A stretch of DNA of 64,000 bases from Streptomyces sp. NBC_00258 (GTDB lineage: Bacteria; Actinomycetota; Actinomycetes; Streptomycetales; Streptomycetaceae): NCBI RefSeq assembly GCF_036182465.1, contig NZ_CP108081.1, positions 5,580,001 to 5,644,000 of the forward strand, written 5' to 3'. The stretch's first letter is position 1, and each line of letters begins with the position of its first letter. The notes under the pieces were generated by a model. It was not told where the DNA came from. It worked only from the letters and a program-made list of their open reading frames with translations, and did no database searches. Shown piece after piece: positions 32,218 to 40,579 of the stretch. Both the position numbers and the translations under genes were made by a program.

Positions 32218-33608
32218 GGCGCATCACCGGCTTCTCCGTCGCCTGTTCGCCCGTCGCCTGTCGCTCCGCCGCCCGTCCGTACGTCGTCTGTCGTTCCGTC
32301 AGACATCCGTCCCTCGACGGTTGTTGATCCGTCGGTCGTCCGTGTCGTGTCCTTGGCGGGCGGGAGGGGCAGCTGGGTGGAGACGAGGAAGCCGCCCTCC
32401 GGACGCCTGCCCGCGGAGAGGTGTCCCCCGACCGCGGTGGCACGTTCACGCATCCCGATCAGACCGTAACCGGGCGAACGTTCCGGCATGTTGGACGTGA
32501 TCGGTCCCGCGGACGTGGACGGTCCCGCGGATGTGGACGGTCCCCTGGATGCGGTCGGTGCCGTGCGGGCGTCCGCTCCGTCGTCGGCGACGGTGATGGT
32601 CACCCGATCGGTGTTCCAGGCGAGGCGCACCCGGGCACTGCCGGTGCCGGCGTGCTTGGTCACGTTGGTCAGGGCCTCCTGGACGATGCGGTACGCGGTG
32701 AGGTCGACACCCGGTGGCAGCGGCCTGGCCGTGCCCTCCTGGTGCACCGACACCTCCAGACCCGCGCGGCGGAAGGATTCGAAGAGCGTGGGGAGCCGGG
32801 CCAGCCCGGGCGCCGGTTCGGCGGGGGCGGCCGTGTCCCCGGACTGACGCAGCAGACCGACCGTGGCCCGCAGTTCGTCGAGCGCGTGGCCGGTGGTCTC
32901 GACGAGCTCCGTCAGGCTCTTGCGGGTCTGCTCCGGGCGGGTGTCGAAGAGGTGGGCGGCGACCGTGGCCTGCGCGTTGGCCAGGGTGATCTGATGGGCC
33001 ACGAGGTCGTGCAACTCCCGGGCGATGCGCACCCGTTCCTCGGCCACTCTCCGGCGCGCCTCCCTGTCCCGGCTCTCCTCGGCCCGCCGGGCCCGCTCCT
33101 CCACGGCCGCCAGGTAGGCCCGTCGGTTCCGCACCGAGTGACCGAGTACGCCGGCCACCAGCGGGAACGCCCCCACCACTCCCATCCTGCTCGCGTCCTT
33201 CCATGAGAGGTCCCCGGACATGGAGGTGGAGGCGACCAGCAGCGCCACGGAGCTGAGAGACACCGCGCTCGCCGCGCGCCATTCGGTGCGCGCGGCGAGC
33301 GAGTAGGAGTAGGCGGTGATCACGGCGGGGGCCGCGATGAGCGGGCTCAGCAGGAGGCCCAACGGCCCGGCCAGCATGCCGCACACGGTCGTGGCCGCCA
33401 TGGCGGCCAGGGGTGCCCGGTGCCGCACCGGCAGCACGCCACAGGACACCACGGCGACGAAGTAGGCGGCGGCAGGCGGTGCCGACAGGGTGTCGTCGAC
33501 CTGCACCGTGCCGCCGAGCAGACAGAGCACGAACGCCGTTGCCGTGACCGCCGCCTCCCGCCACCACGCGCCGCGTGGTCGCGGGCCGCCACGACCCGTG
33601 TTCGTCAT
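32214..33608 (-). CDS. Sensor histidine kinase (HisKA_3 type)
   Basis: 464 residues. About five N-terminal membrane helices (to residue 165, including VTATAFVLCLLGGTV and VGAFPLVAGVLGHSV) lead into a coiled coil of Arg/Glu. The phosphoacceptor region is VRIARELHDLVAHQITLANA. The ATPase has the N-box VQEALTNVTKHAG, D-box VTITVADDGAD and G-box GYGLIGMRERA. A Ser/Thr/Gly repeat insertion (GPSTSAGPSTSAGP) sits inside the ATPase domain. With short loops it probably senses membrane-level stress, for example from the drugs handled by the MMPL pump. Confidence 0.88.
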   Translation of the reverse strand: MTNTGRGGPRPRGAWWREAAVTATAFVLCLLGGTVQVDDTLSAPPAAAYFVAVVSCGVLPVRHRAPLAAMAATTVCGMLAGPLGLLLSPLIAAPAVITAYSYSLAARTEWRAASAVSLSSVALLVASTSMSGDLSWKDASRMGVVGAFPLVAGVLGHSVRNRRAYLAAVEERARRAEESRDREARRRVAEERVRIARELHDLVAHQITLANAQATVAAHLFDTRPEQTRKSLTELVETTGHALDELRATVGLLRQSGDTAAPAEPAPGLARLPTLFESFRRAGLEVSVHQEGTARPLPPGVDLTAYRIVQEALTNVTKHAGTGSARVRLAWNTDRVTITVADDGADARTAPTASRGPSTSAGPSTSAGPITSNMPERSPGYGLIGMRERATAVGGHLSAGRRPEGGFLVSTQLPLPPAKDTTRTTDGSTTVEGRMSDGTTDDVRTGGGATGDGRTGDGEAGDAP

Positions 33609-35857
33609 GGCCTGCTGTGCCGGCCGACGGGGAGCCGCGGCACCTCTGCGTCCGGATCGGCCGCGGGGGCCGGGACACGCCTGTTCAGTGCCTCACCCTC
33701 GATGTCCACGTTCGGCAGCACGCGGTTCAGGATACGGGGCAGCCACCAGGCCCGGTGGCCGAGCAGTGCCAGGACCGCGGGTGCGATCGCCATCCTGACC
33801 AGGAAGGCGTCGAAGGCGACGGCGGAGGCCAGGCCGACGCCCATGGTCTGGATGGTCGGGCTGTTCAGCCCGATGAATCCGGCGAACACGCTGATCATGA
33901 TGATCGCCGCCGCGGCCACCACACGTCCGCTGTGCCGGAAACCGCTGACGATGGCCTCGCCGGGGGTGGCGCCATGGACGTACGCCTCCCGCATGCGGGT
34001 GAAGAGGAAGACCTCGTAGTCCATGGCGAGGCCGAACACGATGCCGATGATGAGAATCGGCATCAGCGACATGACCGGTCCGGTCTGCTCGATGCCGACC
34101 AGGTCTGCCCCCCAGCCCCACTGGAAGACCGCGACGAGTACGCCGAAGGCGGCACCCACCGACAGCAGGAAGCCGAGCGCGGCCTTGACCGGGACCAGGA
34201 TCGAGCGGAAGACCACCAGCAGCAGGAGCACCGCCAGGCCGATGACCACGGTCAGATAGGGGATGAGGGCGTCGGACATGGCTTCGGAGATGTCGATGTT
34301 CAGCGCGGTGGTGCCGGTCACCAGGATGCCGGCGCCCGTGCCGGCTTCGATGCCGGAGACCTCGTCCCGGAGCGTGTGCACCAGGTCCTTGGTCTCGCCG
34401 TTGGTCGGCGCGGTCTGCGGGACGGCGGTGAGGACGGCCGTGTCCTTGTTCCGGCTGAGAACCGGATCACCGACCGAGGCGACCCCGTCCACTCCCCGTA
34501 CGGTCTTGACGACCAGGTCCGTGGCAGCGCTGGGGTCCGCGGACTTCGATGTGTCCACGACCACGGTCAACGGGCCGTTGAAGCCGGGGCCGAAGCCTTC
34601 CGACAGCAGGTCGTAGGCGCGGCGCTGGGTGGTCTCCACCGGCTTGGACTCGTCTCCTGGGAGCCCGAGTTCGAGGCTCAGCGTCGGTAGGGCGACGGCG
34701 CCGAGGCCGAGTCCGGCGACCATCAGCACGGCCACCGGCCTGCGCAGCACGAACCGCGCCCAGCGGGTGCCGAGTCCGGGCCGGCCCGCCGCGGTGGGCA
34801 CCGGGTGCGGGCGCTCGCTTGCCCGCCGGGCGGCCTTGCGGACGGAGCGGGACAGTACCCGCCGGCCGAAGAAGCCGAACAGCGCGGGGACGAGGGTCAG
34901 TGCGACGAGTACGGCGAGGGCCACGGCGCCCGCGCCGCCCATGCCTATCTTGGTGAGTTCGGGGATTCCGACGACCCCCAGCCCGGCCAGGGCGATGAAG
35001 ACGGTCGCGCCGGCGAAGACCACGGCGGATCCGGCCGTGCCCACCGCCCGGCCGGCGGCCTCCTCCGGTTCGCTGCCCCGGGCGCGCTCGTCGCGGAAGC
35101 GGGAGGTGATGAAGAGTGCGTAGTCGATGCCGACCGCAAGTCCCAGCATCAGCGCCAGGATGGCGACGGTGGACGTCAGGCCCAGCGGAACGGCGAGTGC
35201 GGTGACCAGGCCGAAGGCGATGGCCACGCCCAGGAAGGCGGTCAGCAGCGACAGTCCGGCCGCGGCCAGCGACCCGAGGGTGAGGACCAGCACCACCGCC
35301 GCCACCATCACGCCGATGAGTTCCGTCGTACCGCCCGGTTCCACTTCCGCGTCCAGGGCCGAGCCGCCGATCTCCACGGTCAGCCCCGCGTCCCGCGCCT
35401 GGCTCGCGGCGTCCTCGAGTGCGCTCTTGGTCGGCTCGGTCAGGTCGACGGCGTCCGCGGTGTAGGTGATCGTGGAGTAGGCGATGGTGCCGTCCTTGCT
35501 GACGGCGCCGGTCTCATAGGGGTCGGTGGTCGACGCGACCTGATCGCCCCCGTCCAGGGAGCCGATCGTGTCCTCGACGGCCGCCTTGTTCTCCCTGGCC
35601 GTCACCCGCTGCCCGTCCGGGGCCTGGAACACCAGACGGGCCTCGGCGCCCTGGGAGTTGCTCTGGGGGAACCGCTCGTCCAGCAGGTCGAACGCCTTCT
35701 GCGACTCGGTGCCGGGCATGGAGAGGTCCTCTTCCTTCCCCTCCGGCGCCGTGGCGGCGGCGACCCCGGCCAGCACCAGGGCAACCAGCCACACAGCACT
35801 GACGAGCCGGCGCCGCCGGAAGGCCCACCGTCCGATCCGGTATAGAAAAATCGCCAT
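33605..35857 (-). CDS. MMPL/RND-family transporter
   Basis: 750 residues from ATG 35857 (MAIFLYRIGRWAFRRRRLVS), which lies exactly at the end of the conserved leader. Layout is two repeats, each with one helix, a large extracytoplasmic domain (after ATAPEGKEEDLSMPGTESQ and after LELGLPGDESKPVETTQ) and five helices. Motifs include GIDYALFITSRFRDE and LAMDYEVFLFTRMRE, typical of actinobacterial MMPL proteins that export lipids, siderophores or drugs using the proton gradient. Its stop overlaps the kinase start by 4 bp, so the pump and its sensor are one operon. Confidence 0.9.
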   Translation of the reverse strand: MAIFLYRIGRWAFRRRRLVSAVWLVALVLAGVAAATAPEGKEEDLSMPGTESQKAFDLLDERFPQSNSQGAEARLVFQAPDGQRVTARENKAAVEDTIGSLDGGDQVASTTDPYETGAVSKDGTIAYSTITYTADAVDLTEPTKSALEDAASQARDAGLTVEIGGSALDAEVEPGGTTELIGVMVAAVVLVLTLGSLAAAGLSLLTAFLGVAIAFGLVTALAVPLGLTSTVAILALMLGLAVGIDYALFITSRFRDERARGSEPEEAAGRAVGTAGSAVVFAGATVFIALAGLGVVGIPELTKIGMGGAGAVALAVLVALTLVPALFGFFGRRVLSRSVRKAARRASERPHPVPTAAGRPGLGTRWARFVLRRPVAVLMVAGLGLGAVALPTLSLELGLPGDESKPVETTQRRAYDLLSEGFGPGFNGPLTVVVDTSKSADPSAATDLVVKTVRGVDGVASVGDPVLSRNKDTAVLTAVPQTAPTNGETKDLVHTLRDEVSGIEAGTGAGILVTGTTALNIDISEAMSDALIPYLTVVIGLAVLLLLVVFRSILVPVKAALGFLLSVGAAFGVLVAVFQWGWGADLVGIEQTGPVMSLMPILIIGIVFGLAMDYEVFLFTRMREAYVHGATPGEAIVSGFRHSGRVVAAAAIIMISVFAGFIGLNSPTIQTMGVGLASAVAFDAFLVRMAIAPAVLALLGHRAWWLPRILNRVLPNVDIEGEALNRRVPAPAADPDAEVPRLPVGRHSRP

Positions 35858-36020
35858 CTGTTGATCGCTCCAGACACCGTTAGGAAGGGGAATGCGCGAG
35901 ATTCGCGCGCCTCCCACACTTCCCGCCGGCGCCCGGCCGGGCATCGTCCCCCGTCGCCGTCTTCCCCTGGTGCACCCGGACCAGCCGCTCACATGCCCTG
36001 GTGCCTACGCACCAGACCGA
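35858..36020 (-). ncRNA. Candidate structured leader of the MMPL operon (copy 2)
   Basis: Read on the minus strand, this matches the leader before the MFS gene. Hairpin 1 is CTGGTGC-GTAG-GCACCAG (35998-36015), with only loop changes. The palindrome GCCCGGCCGGGC is at 35931-35942. Hairpin 4, GCGCGA-ATC-TCGCGC (35894-35908), has a C-G pair where copy 1 has U-G. The block GGTGTCTGGAGCGATCAACA precedes the ATG. A 30-bp pyrimidine-rich insert in copy 1 is missing here. Confidence 0.6.
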
Positions 36021-36314
36021 CCCGGGCCTCAACAGGGCTGACCTCGGCAATGCCGGTCCGGTGCCCGAGCCCCGGCTCGTCGACTGCCTCGGCAGCGAGT
36101 TCGATCGTGACCGACGCACGTTCCTCGATACCGGGGACCGACTCGGCCGACTCCTTGACCGCCGCGTCGAGACGGACTTCGTCGGGGAACACAGGTCGAC
36201 GTGCGTACGTACCTCGCGGGCGACCACCTGGTACCTGCGGGCCGCCCAGGCCGGTGTGGAGGTCACCCGACCGGTGATGTTCTGCAAGCCGCACAGGGCG
36301 GCCGGAGCCGCGTG
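35989..36314 (-). other. Possible decayed gene upstream of the MMPL leader
   Basis: About 300 bp without an intact gene. Two minus-strand frames look coding in GC3 over adjacent stretches: one reads ITGRVTSTPAWAARRYQVVA, the next EVRLDAAVKESAESVPGIEE and ends at TGA 35989 inside the leader. A single frameshift near 36195 would join them. I cannot name the product. Confidence 0.3.
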
Positions 36315-36527
36315 CTAGTCGGCCGGCTTGCCGGTGGACAGCACCGCGGATGTGGCGGCGTGCCGCGCGCAAGCGGCCCACCAGCTCTCGCCACCCGAGT
36401 ACGTGACGAGAACGCTCCACTTTGCGGGTTCGGGGCATGGTGCTGCCCAGGAACACTCACCCCGCGCTGATGCCGTGTTGGCCCGGTGGCGGCTTGCGTC
36501 CCACGGGCCCAACCACTGAAGTTCCAT
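36315..36527 (-). CDS. Small Cys/Trp hypothetical protein
   Basis: 70 residues from ATG 36527 (MELQWLGPWDASRHRANTAS). The pattern ECSWAAPCPEPAKWSVLVTY then GGESWWAACARHAATS has paired cysteines, aromatic residues and a C-x2-H ending, suggesting a small zinc-binding or disulphide fold. Comparable short proteins occur in Streptomyces without known function. A longer reading to 36626 is possible but its N-terminus does not look protein-like. Confidence 0.45.
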   Translation of the reverse strand: MELQWLGPWDASRHRANTASARGECSWAAPCPEPAKWSVLVTYSGGESWWAACARHAATSAVLSTGKPAD

Positions 36528-36622
36528 GTCTCGCAGTGAAGCGGAGATACAACCGGCGTCGCTAGGCGTATGCCAGAACCGTGCACCGCGGCTCGGCCGC
36601 TCCCGGAACCCGGCCGGCCCGG

Positions 36623-37162
36623 TCATCCCCTCCGGGGCGGCGGAGGTTCGTCGAACAGGCGGAGTTCGTCGCTGGTCGGGGCCTCGAAGAGTGCTGCGTA
36701 CTCCTCGAGCATCTCGCGAGTGATCGGGACCGTCCCCCGCTCGCCCTCCCCGTTGCGGACATCGAGGCGGCGGTGCAGTTCATCGATCGGCGCCGTGAGG
36801 TAGTGCAGTTCGACGGGAACGCCGAGTGCGCGCGCCCCGAGGCGCTTCTCGTCCCGCTCCGAGCGTGCCCAGAAGCCGAACTCCAGGATCACACTCTGTC
36901 CGAGCTTCAACAGCTCCTGGGCATGCCGGGCAAAGCGCCTCTCGAGCCGGTCGCGCGCCTGCTCGTCGAAGAAGTCGACGCCGAGATCCGCCATCCACTC
37001 GTCCGGACACAGACGCACAGCCGGAGTCTCATCCGCCAGGCGCTTGGCCAGTGTCGTCTTCCCGGAACCAGGAAGCCCGCACAGCAGAATCAGCCTCGGC
37101 CCGCGTCCCGCGTCCACCAGGTCCCTCCGGAGCGCCTCAGGATCATCAGTGCAACGGCCCAT
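36623..37162 (-). CDS. P-loop kinase (AAA_33/zeta-toxin-like)
   Basis: 179 residues. The Walker A motif is ILLCGLPGSGKTTLAKRLAD at about residues 25-44, followed by a VRLCPDEWMADLG region typical of small kinases and of zeta-like folds that phosphorylate small molecules or sugars. EFGFWARSERDE and LHYLTAPIDELHRRL complete the fold, and arginines in LDVRNGEGERG may form the lid. It is not an obvious toxin, since there is no antitoxin gene beside it. It is preceded by 59 bp of spacer. Substrate unknown. Confidence 0.75.
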   Translation of the reverse strand: MGRCTDDPEALRRDLVDAGRGPRLILLCGLPGSGKTTLAKRLADETPAVRLCPDEWMADLGVDFFDEQARDRLERRFARHAQELLKLGQSVILEFGFWARSERDEKRLGARALGVPVELHYLTAPIDELHRRLDVRNGEGERGTVPITREMLEEYAALFEAPTSDELRLFDEPPPPRRG

Positions 37163-37221
37163 GCTGCCGCAGCCAGGCCCGACCGCAGAACCGGGTTTTG
37201 GTGACGCGGACGCTCAGTGCT

Positions 37222-37944
37222 TCAGCCGGATGTCTGGTGAGGCCCGCGCTTCTCACCGTTCAATGCGTTGCTGATCTCCAGAAGGTGACCCTTGGGCATG
37301 GCGAAGGCGTTGAGGGGGTTTCGGTAGGAATGCCCGCCGTCGTTGATCCAGATGCCGTCTGCCAATCTCCAGTGCTCAGGCGCCCATTGCCCCTGCTTCT
37401 CAAGAAGCGTCCTCGCTACTTCGGCGGGCTCCTCGATCAAGGTGAGAGCGGCAAGAGCGGCCGTCAGGGCAGCGGGCGCGTCGTCGGGGAGTTGCGCATC
37501 CCCGAGGCTCGGGAACAGGAGCAGGAGACGGGCGTCGGAATCGTCAACGCCCTCCGATGCCGACTGACCAGCCGCGGACAGCAGTTCCGGCCATGCCGTG
37601 CCCGGCCCCATGAAATGGCCGTCGTCCACGGCGAGGGTTTCCGCTGCGGACCAAGCCGGGTGGTGAATGAGGTAGTCCACCCCTCGGTCGCCTTCGAAGT
37701 TCCGGTAGACGACGTGGATGGTGTGACCGGAGCGCAGGGGCAGGCTGAACACCGGCCACTCACGCGCGGCGGAGAGCCTGCGGCTGAGCTCGATGGCCGC
37801 GTCCCAGTCGGCGCCGAACGCGGCTCGTTGCGCGTCCTCTCCGCGCAAGCAGGAACCGAGGTGCACGGGCCAGAACAGCGGATCGTCCAGGTAGGCGCTG
37901 CCCACGACCAGAGGACCGTGTTCGTATCCGGGGATCTTCAGCAC
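37222..37944 (-). CDS. Hypothetical protein
   Basis: About 240 residues from GTG 37944 (VLKIPGYEHGPLVVGSAYLD). Blocks such as FSLPLRSGHTIHVVYRNFEG and DYLIHHPAWSAAETLAVDDG are well-formed, and the sequence is soluble. I recall similar proteins annotated only as hypothetical in Streptomyces. The longer upstream reading is rich in Ser/Gly/Arg and unlikely. No ribosome binding site is clear, so the start is uncertain. Same strand as the P-loop kinase, 59 bp upstream of it. Confidence 0.6.
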   Translation of the reverse strand: MLKIPGYEHGPLVVGSAYLDDPLFWPVHLGSCLRGEDAQRAAFGADWDAAIELSRRLSAAREWPVFSLPLRSGHTIHVVYRNFEGDRGVDYLIHHPAWSAAETLAVDDGHFMGPGTAWPELLSAAGQSASEGVDDSDARLLLLFPSLGDAQLPDDAPAALTAALAALTLIEEPAEVARTLLEKQGQWAPEHWRLADGIWINDGGHSYRNPLNAFAMPKGHLLEISNALNGEKRGPHQTSG

Positions 37945-38112
37945 GCGAGGATGATGGCACGAGGCACAGACACCGCCTCCGGGTCCGCCCCCGTCCCCAC
38001 TCTCAGACCGCGGGGACGGGCAGGAGCCGGTGTGACAGGGCGACCGACCGGCTGACCGCTCAGTCGCCATCGCCCACTTCCGCGCTCGGCCCACAACCGG
38101 GTGCGACGCGGT

Positions 38113-39519
38113 TCAAACGAGTTCGGGTTGCCGTTCCGGTTGTCGCGCTGGTGCTGCACTCGGCTCCCACAGTGCGACGGTCCTTGCATAGCCGTAGATC
38201 ACCGAGATCATCGTCAGGATGAGGAGTGGGCCGTACAGCCACGGATGTCGGGCCATCTCCAACGGCAGGTAGCGGTAGGACACCAGGAGCGCGGCGAAGA
38301 CGGTTGTGCCGTAGGCGACCAGTCGGACCCCTGCTCGATCCCAGCCGCGGTCGTACGAGCGCAGGGCCGCCTCGACCGTGAGCGTGAACACCACCCCGAC
38401 GATGAGGTCCACGCCGTAGTGGTAGCCGAATCCCAGCGTTGCGCCGAGCGTGGCCAGCAGCCAGAACGTGCCTGCGAATCGCAGCGTCCGCGGGCCCTTC
38501 CGGGAGTGGATGAAGATCGCGACGGCCCAGGCCGTGTGCAGGCTGGGCATGCAGTTCCGCGGGGTGACCTCGTCGAACGGCATGGGGTGCGGGGTGCTGA
38601 TCGGCGGCAGCGTCCGCGGCCACAGGTCGGCCACCGCCCACTGCCCGCTGGGCGGCCCTTCCGGCCACAGGCCGACCGACGACCAGTGCTCGAGGCCGGT
38701 GCCGTAGGCGAAGACCGGTCCGACCACCGGGAAGATCATGTAGGTGGCGGGCCCGAGGAGGCCGATCACCAGGAACGTACGCACCAGATGGTGGCGCGGG
38801 AAGCGGCGCTCGGCCGCCACGTTGCGCAGTTGGTACAGCGCGACGACGACCGCGGCCACCGCGAGCTGGCTGTAGACGATGTTGAGAAGGTTGGAGCCGA
38901 TCGGGCCGGTGGCCGTGACGATCCGGCCCATCAGCCACGACGGGTTGCCCAGTGCGTGATCGGCGGTTGCCACGTACTGGTCGAGCACCCCTGGGCGGGT
39001 CCTGGAGGTGATCAGCAGCCAGATGTCGCCGGTCTTGCGGCCGGCCACCAGCAGCAGGCCCAGTCCGACGCCCTTGAGCAACAGGACACGTTCCCGGCCG
39101 GTACGGCGGGTGACGGCGATGACCGCGTACCCCAGCATCACCCACAACGCGCCGTTGCCGAAGGGGTGGCCGTCGGTCACCCTGGCGTCGACCGCCCACC
39201 GGACCACCGCGAAGGCGATGTCGATACCGATGGCGGCACCGGCCGCGATGAACCGTTGCCGCCAGGTGAGAACCACCATCATCAATGCCATACCGGCATA
39301 CAGCAGGAAGCCCGATTTGGGCGCGAATATCACCTCTCGCGCCTGATTGGTGATCGGCCCCGGCTGACCGTAGTGCCGTGCGGCGATCTCCAGCGCTATG
39401 AGGAATCCGAGAGCCACGACACCCGCCGCGACCCAGAGCCCCGTCCGTGACCCACGCCACACGGAGAGCGTGATTCTTCTTCTTGTTCGCGAAGAATCAC
39501 GCCATGGTATATATCTCAA
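38113..39519 (-). CDS. PAP2-family (inositolphosphotransferase-like) membrane protein
   Basis: Up to 468 residues from TTG 39519; the true start could lie 20 or more codons later since no ribosome binding site is clear. About ten hydrophobic helices. The C-terminal half has the phosphatase signature split over two loops: TPRNCMPSLHTAWAVAIF (Ser-x3-His type) and GFGYHYGVDLIVG (His and Asp). This is the arrangement of PAP2 and inositol-phosphorylceramide synthase-like enzymes, which transfer or remove phosphate-linked head groups at the membrane. The substrate is unknown. The 60 bp upstream are strikingly AT-rich, suiting a promoter. Confidence 0.8.
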   Translation of the reverse strand: MRYIPWRDSSRTRRRITLSVWRGSRTGLWVAAGVVALGFLIALEIAARHYGQPGPITNQAREVIFAPKSGFLLYAGMALMMVVLTWRQRFIAAGAAIGIDIAFAVVRWAVDARVTDGHPFGNGALWVMLGYAVIAVTRRTGRERVLLLKGVGLGLLLVAGRKTGDIWLLITSRTRPGVLDQYVATADHALGNPSWLMGRIVTATGPIGSNLLNIVYSQLAVAAVVVALYQLRNVAAERRFPRHHLVRTFLVIGLLGPATYMIFPVVGPVFAYGTGLEHWSSVGLWPEGPPSGQWAVADLWPRTLPPISTPHPMPFDEVTPRNCMPSLHTAWAVAIFIHSRKGPRTLRFAGTFWLLATLGATLGFGYHYGVDLIVGVVFTLTVEAALRSYDRGWDRAGVRLVAYGTTVFAALLVSYRYLPLEMARHPWLYGPLLILTMISVIYGYARTVALWEPSAAPARQPERQPELV

Positions 39520-39691
39520 TTTTCAGCCGATTTAATAGATTTTGGTCAATGGTCGGGGTGAGTTTCGTTCGCCGCCTTCCCGTCGGGACCGCTTTCTCCC
39601 CCATGGAGAACAGCCCGCCCGACGAGGGAAGACGGAAGGATAACTGTCCGGGTTCCGGCCACCCGCGACCGGAGCTGTTCGGGGTTGGGCC

Positions 39692-40054
39692 TCACCAGGT
39701 CGTGGCCAGCCACGCGGCCACCCCCGCGAGGGCGATGAGCGTGACATTGAGGCCCGTTTCCTTCACCTCTCCGCGCGACAGGTGCAGGGCGGTTGCCAGG
39801 ATCTGGAGTACGAGGAAGCCGAGTGCGGCGACCATCGCGAGGACGGGGGCCGTCCCTGTGAGGGGCGGCAGTACGAGGCCGGCGGCGCCGAGGATCTCGA
39901 TGGTGCCGATGGCCCGGACCGCCCCCATCGGGACCGTGTCCACCCAGCCCATCATGGGCGCCAGTTGCTCCTTGCTCTGCGCGACCTTCTTGCCACCCGC
40001 GTACAGGTAGAAGACGGCGAGGAGTCCGGCGACGATCCAGTAGGCGATCTCCAT
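39692..40054 (-). CDS. DoxX-family membrane protein
   Basis: 120 residues with four membrane helices: IAYWIVAGLLAVFYLYAGGK first, then an IGTIEILGAAGLVLPPL pair typical of DoxX, then two more. DoxX-like proteins are small integral membrane proteins linked to redox or detoxification stress. The gene diverges from an HxlR regulator, a very common pairing in Streptomyces, and the shared 108-bp spacer holds a likely operator. Start is ATG 40054 with GGAGGGCGCAGA upstream. Confidence 0.85.
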   Translation of the reverse strand: MEIAYWIVAGLLAVFYLYAGGKKVAQSKEQLAPMMGWVDTVPMGAVRAIGTIEILGAAGLVLPPLTGTAPVLAMVAALGFLVLQILATALHLSRGEVKETGLNVTLIALAGVAAWLATTW

Positions 40055-40080
40055 GTTCTGCGCCCTCCGTCATGGTTACC

Positions 40081-40090
40081 ACTTGTAAGT
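40081..40090. promoter_or_regulatory. Probable HxlR operator
   Basis: ACTTGTAAGT is an inverted repeat (ACTT-GT-AAGT), close in form to ACTTACAAGT-type sites bound by HxlR proteins. It lies between the divergent DoxX and HxlR genes. Assignment is by position and similarity only. Confidence 0.5.
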
Positions 40091-40162
40091 AGGCACATGG
40101 TCGGTGACTATCGAGACGCTCACAAAAGGCACACCGGTGTGCGTTGCGAACAGGGGACGCCG

Positions 40163-40540
40163 ATGTCGAAGTACCGCAGGACCTGCCTCATCCGTGGCGA
40201 CGGCGGCCGTGCGATCCGGGGCATCCTGGACCGCATCGGCGACAAGTGGACGCTGCTGGTGGTGGCCACCCTCGACGGCGAGCGCATGCGCTTCACCGAG
40301 CTCCAGCAGCGCATCCCCGGCATCTCGCAGCGCATGCTCACCCGCACGGTCCGGCACCTGGAGCGCGACGGCCTCGTGTCCCGCACGGTGTTCGCCGAGG
40401 TTCCGCCTCGCGTGGAGTACGAACTCACCGCGATGGGACGGACCTTGATCGAGCCCGCCGTGGCGCTGGCCGAGTGGGCCGTCGACAACAACCCCGACAT
40501 CGAGCGGAACCAGACGGTGTACGACACGGAGCGCCCCTGA
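40163..40540 (+). CDS. HxlR-family transcriptional regulator
   Basis: 125 residues from ATG 40163 with AGGGGA 5 bp upstream. The N-terminal cysteine lies in RRTCLIRGDG, followed by DRIGDKWTLLVVATLDGERM, RFTELQQRIPGISQRMLTRT and a wing VFAEVPPRVEYELTAMG: the standard HxlR winged helix. Several family members sense aldehydes or electrophiles through this cysteine. It probably represses the divergent DoxX gene and itself. Confidence 0.9.
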   Translation: MSKYRRTCLIRGDGGRAIRGILDRIGDKWTLLVVATLDGERMRFTELQQRIPGISQRMLTRTVRHLERDGLVSRTVFAEVPPRVEYELTAMGRTLIEPAVALAEWAVDNNPDIERNQTVYDTERP

Positions 40541-40579
40541 GCAGGGCCCGGCGCACGGCCGGTGAGACCACCCGCCCGC

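Noticed and set aside
33575..35845. Long plus-strand frames opposite the MMPL gene
   Set aside because: Asp/Gly/Gln/His-rich antisense shadows of a GC-rich gene, without motifs or ribosome binding sites.
38101..39450. A 449-codon plus-strand open frame opposite the PAP2-family gene
   Set aside because: Arg/Gln/His-rich shadow reading with no domain; the minus-strand frame has membrane helices and the PAP2 motifs.
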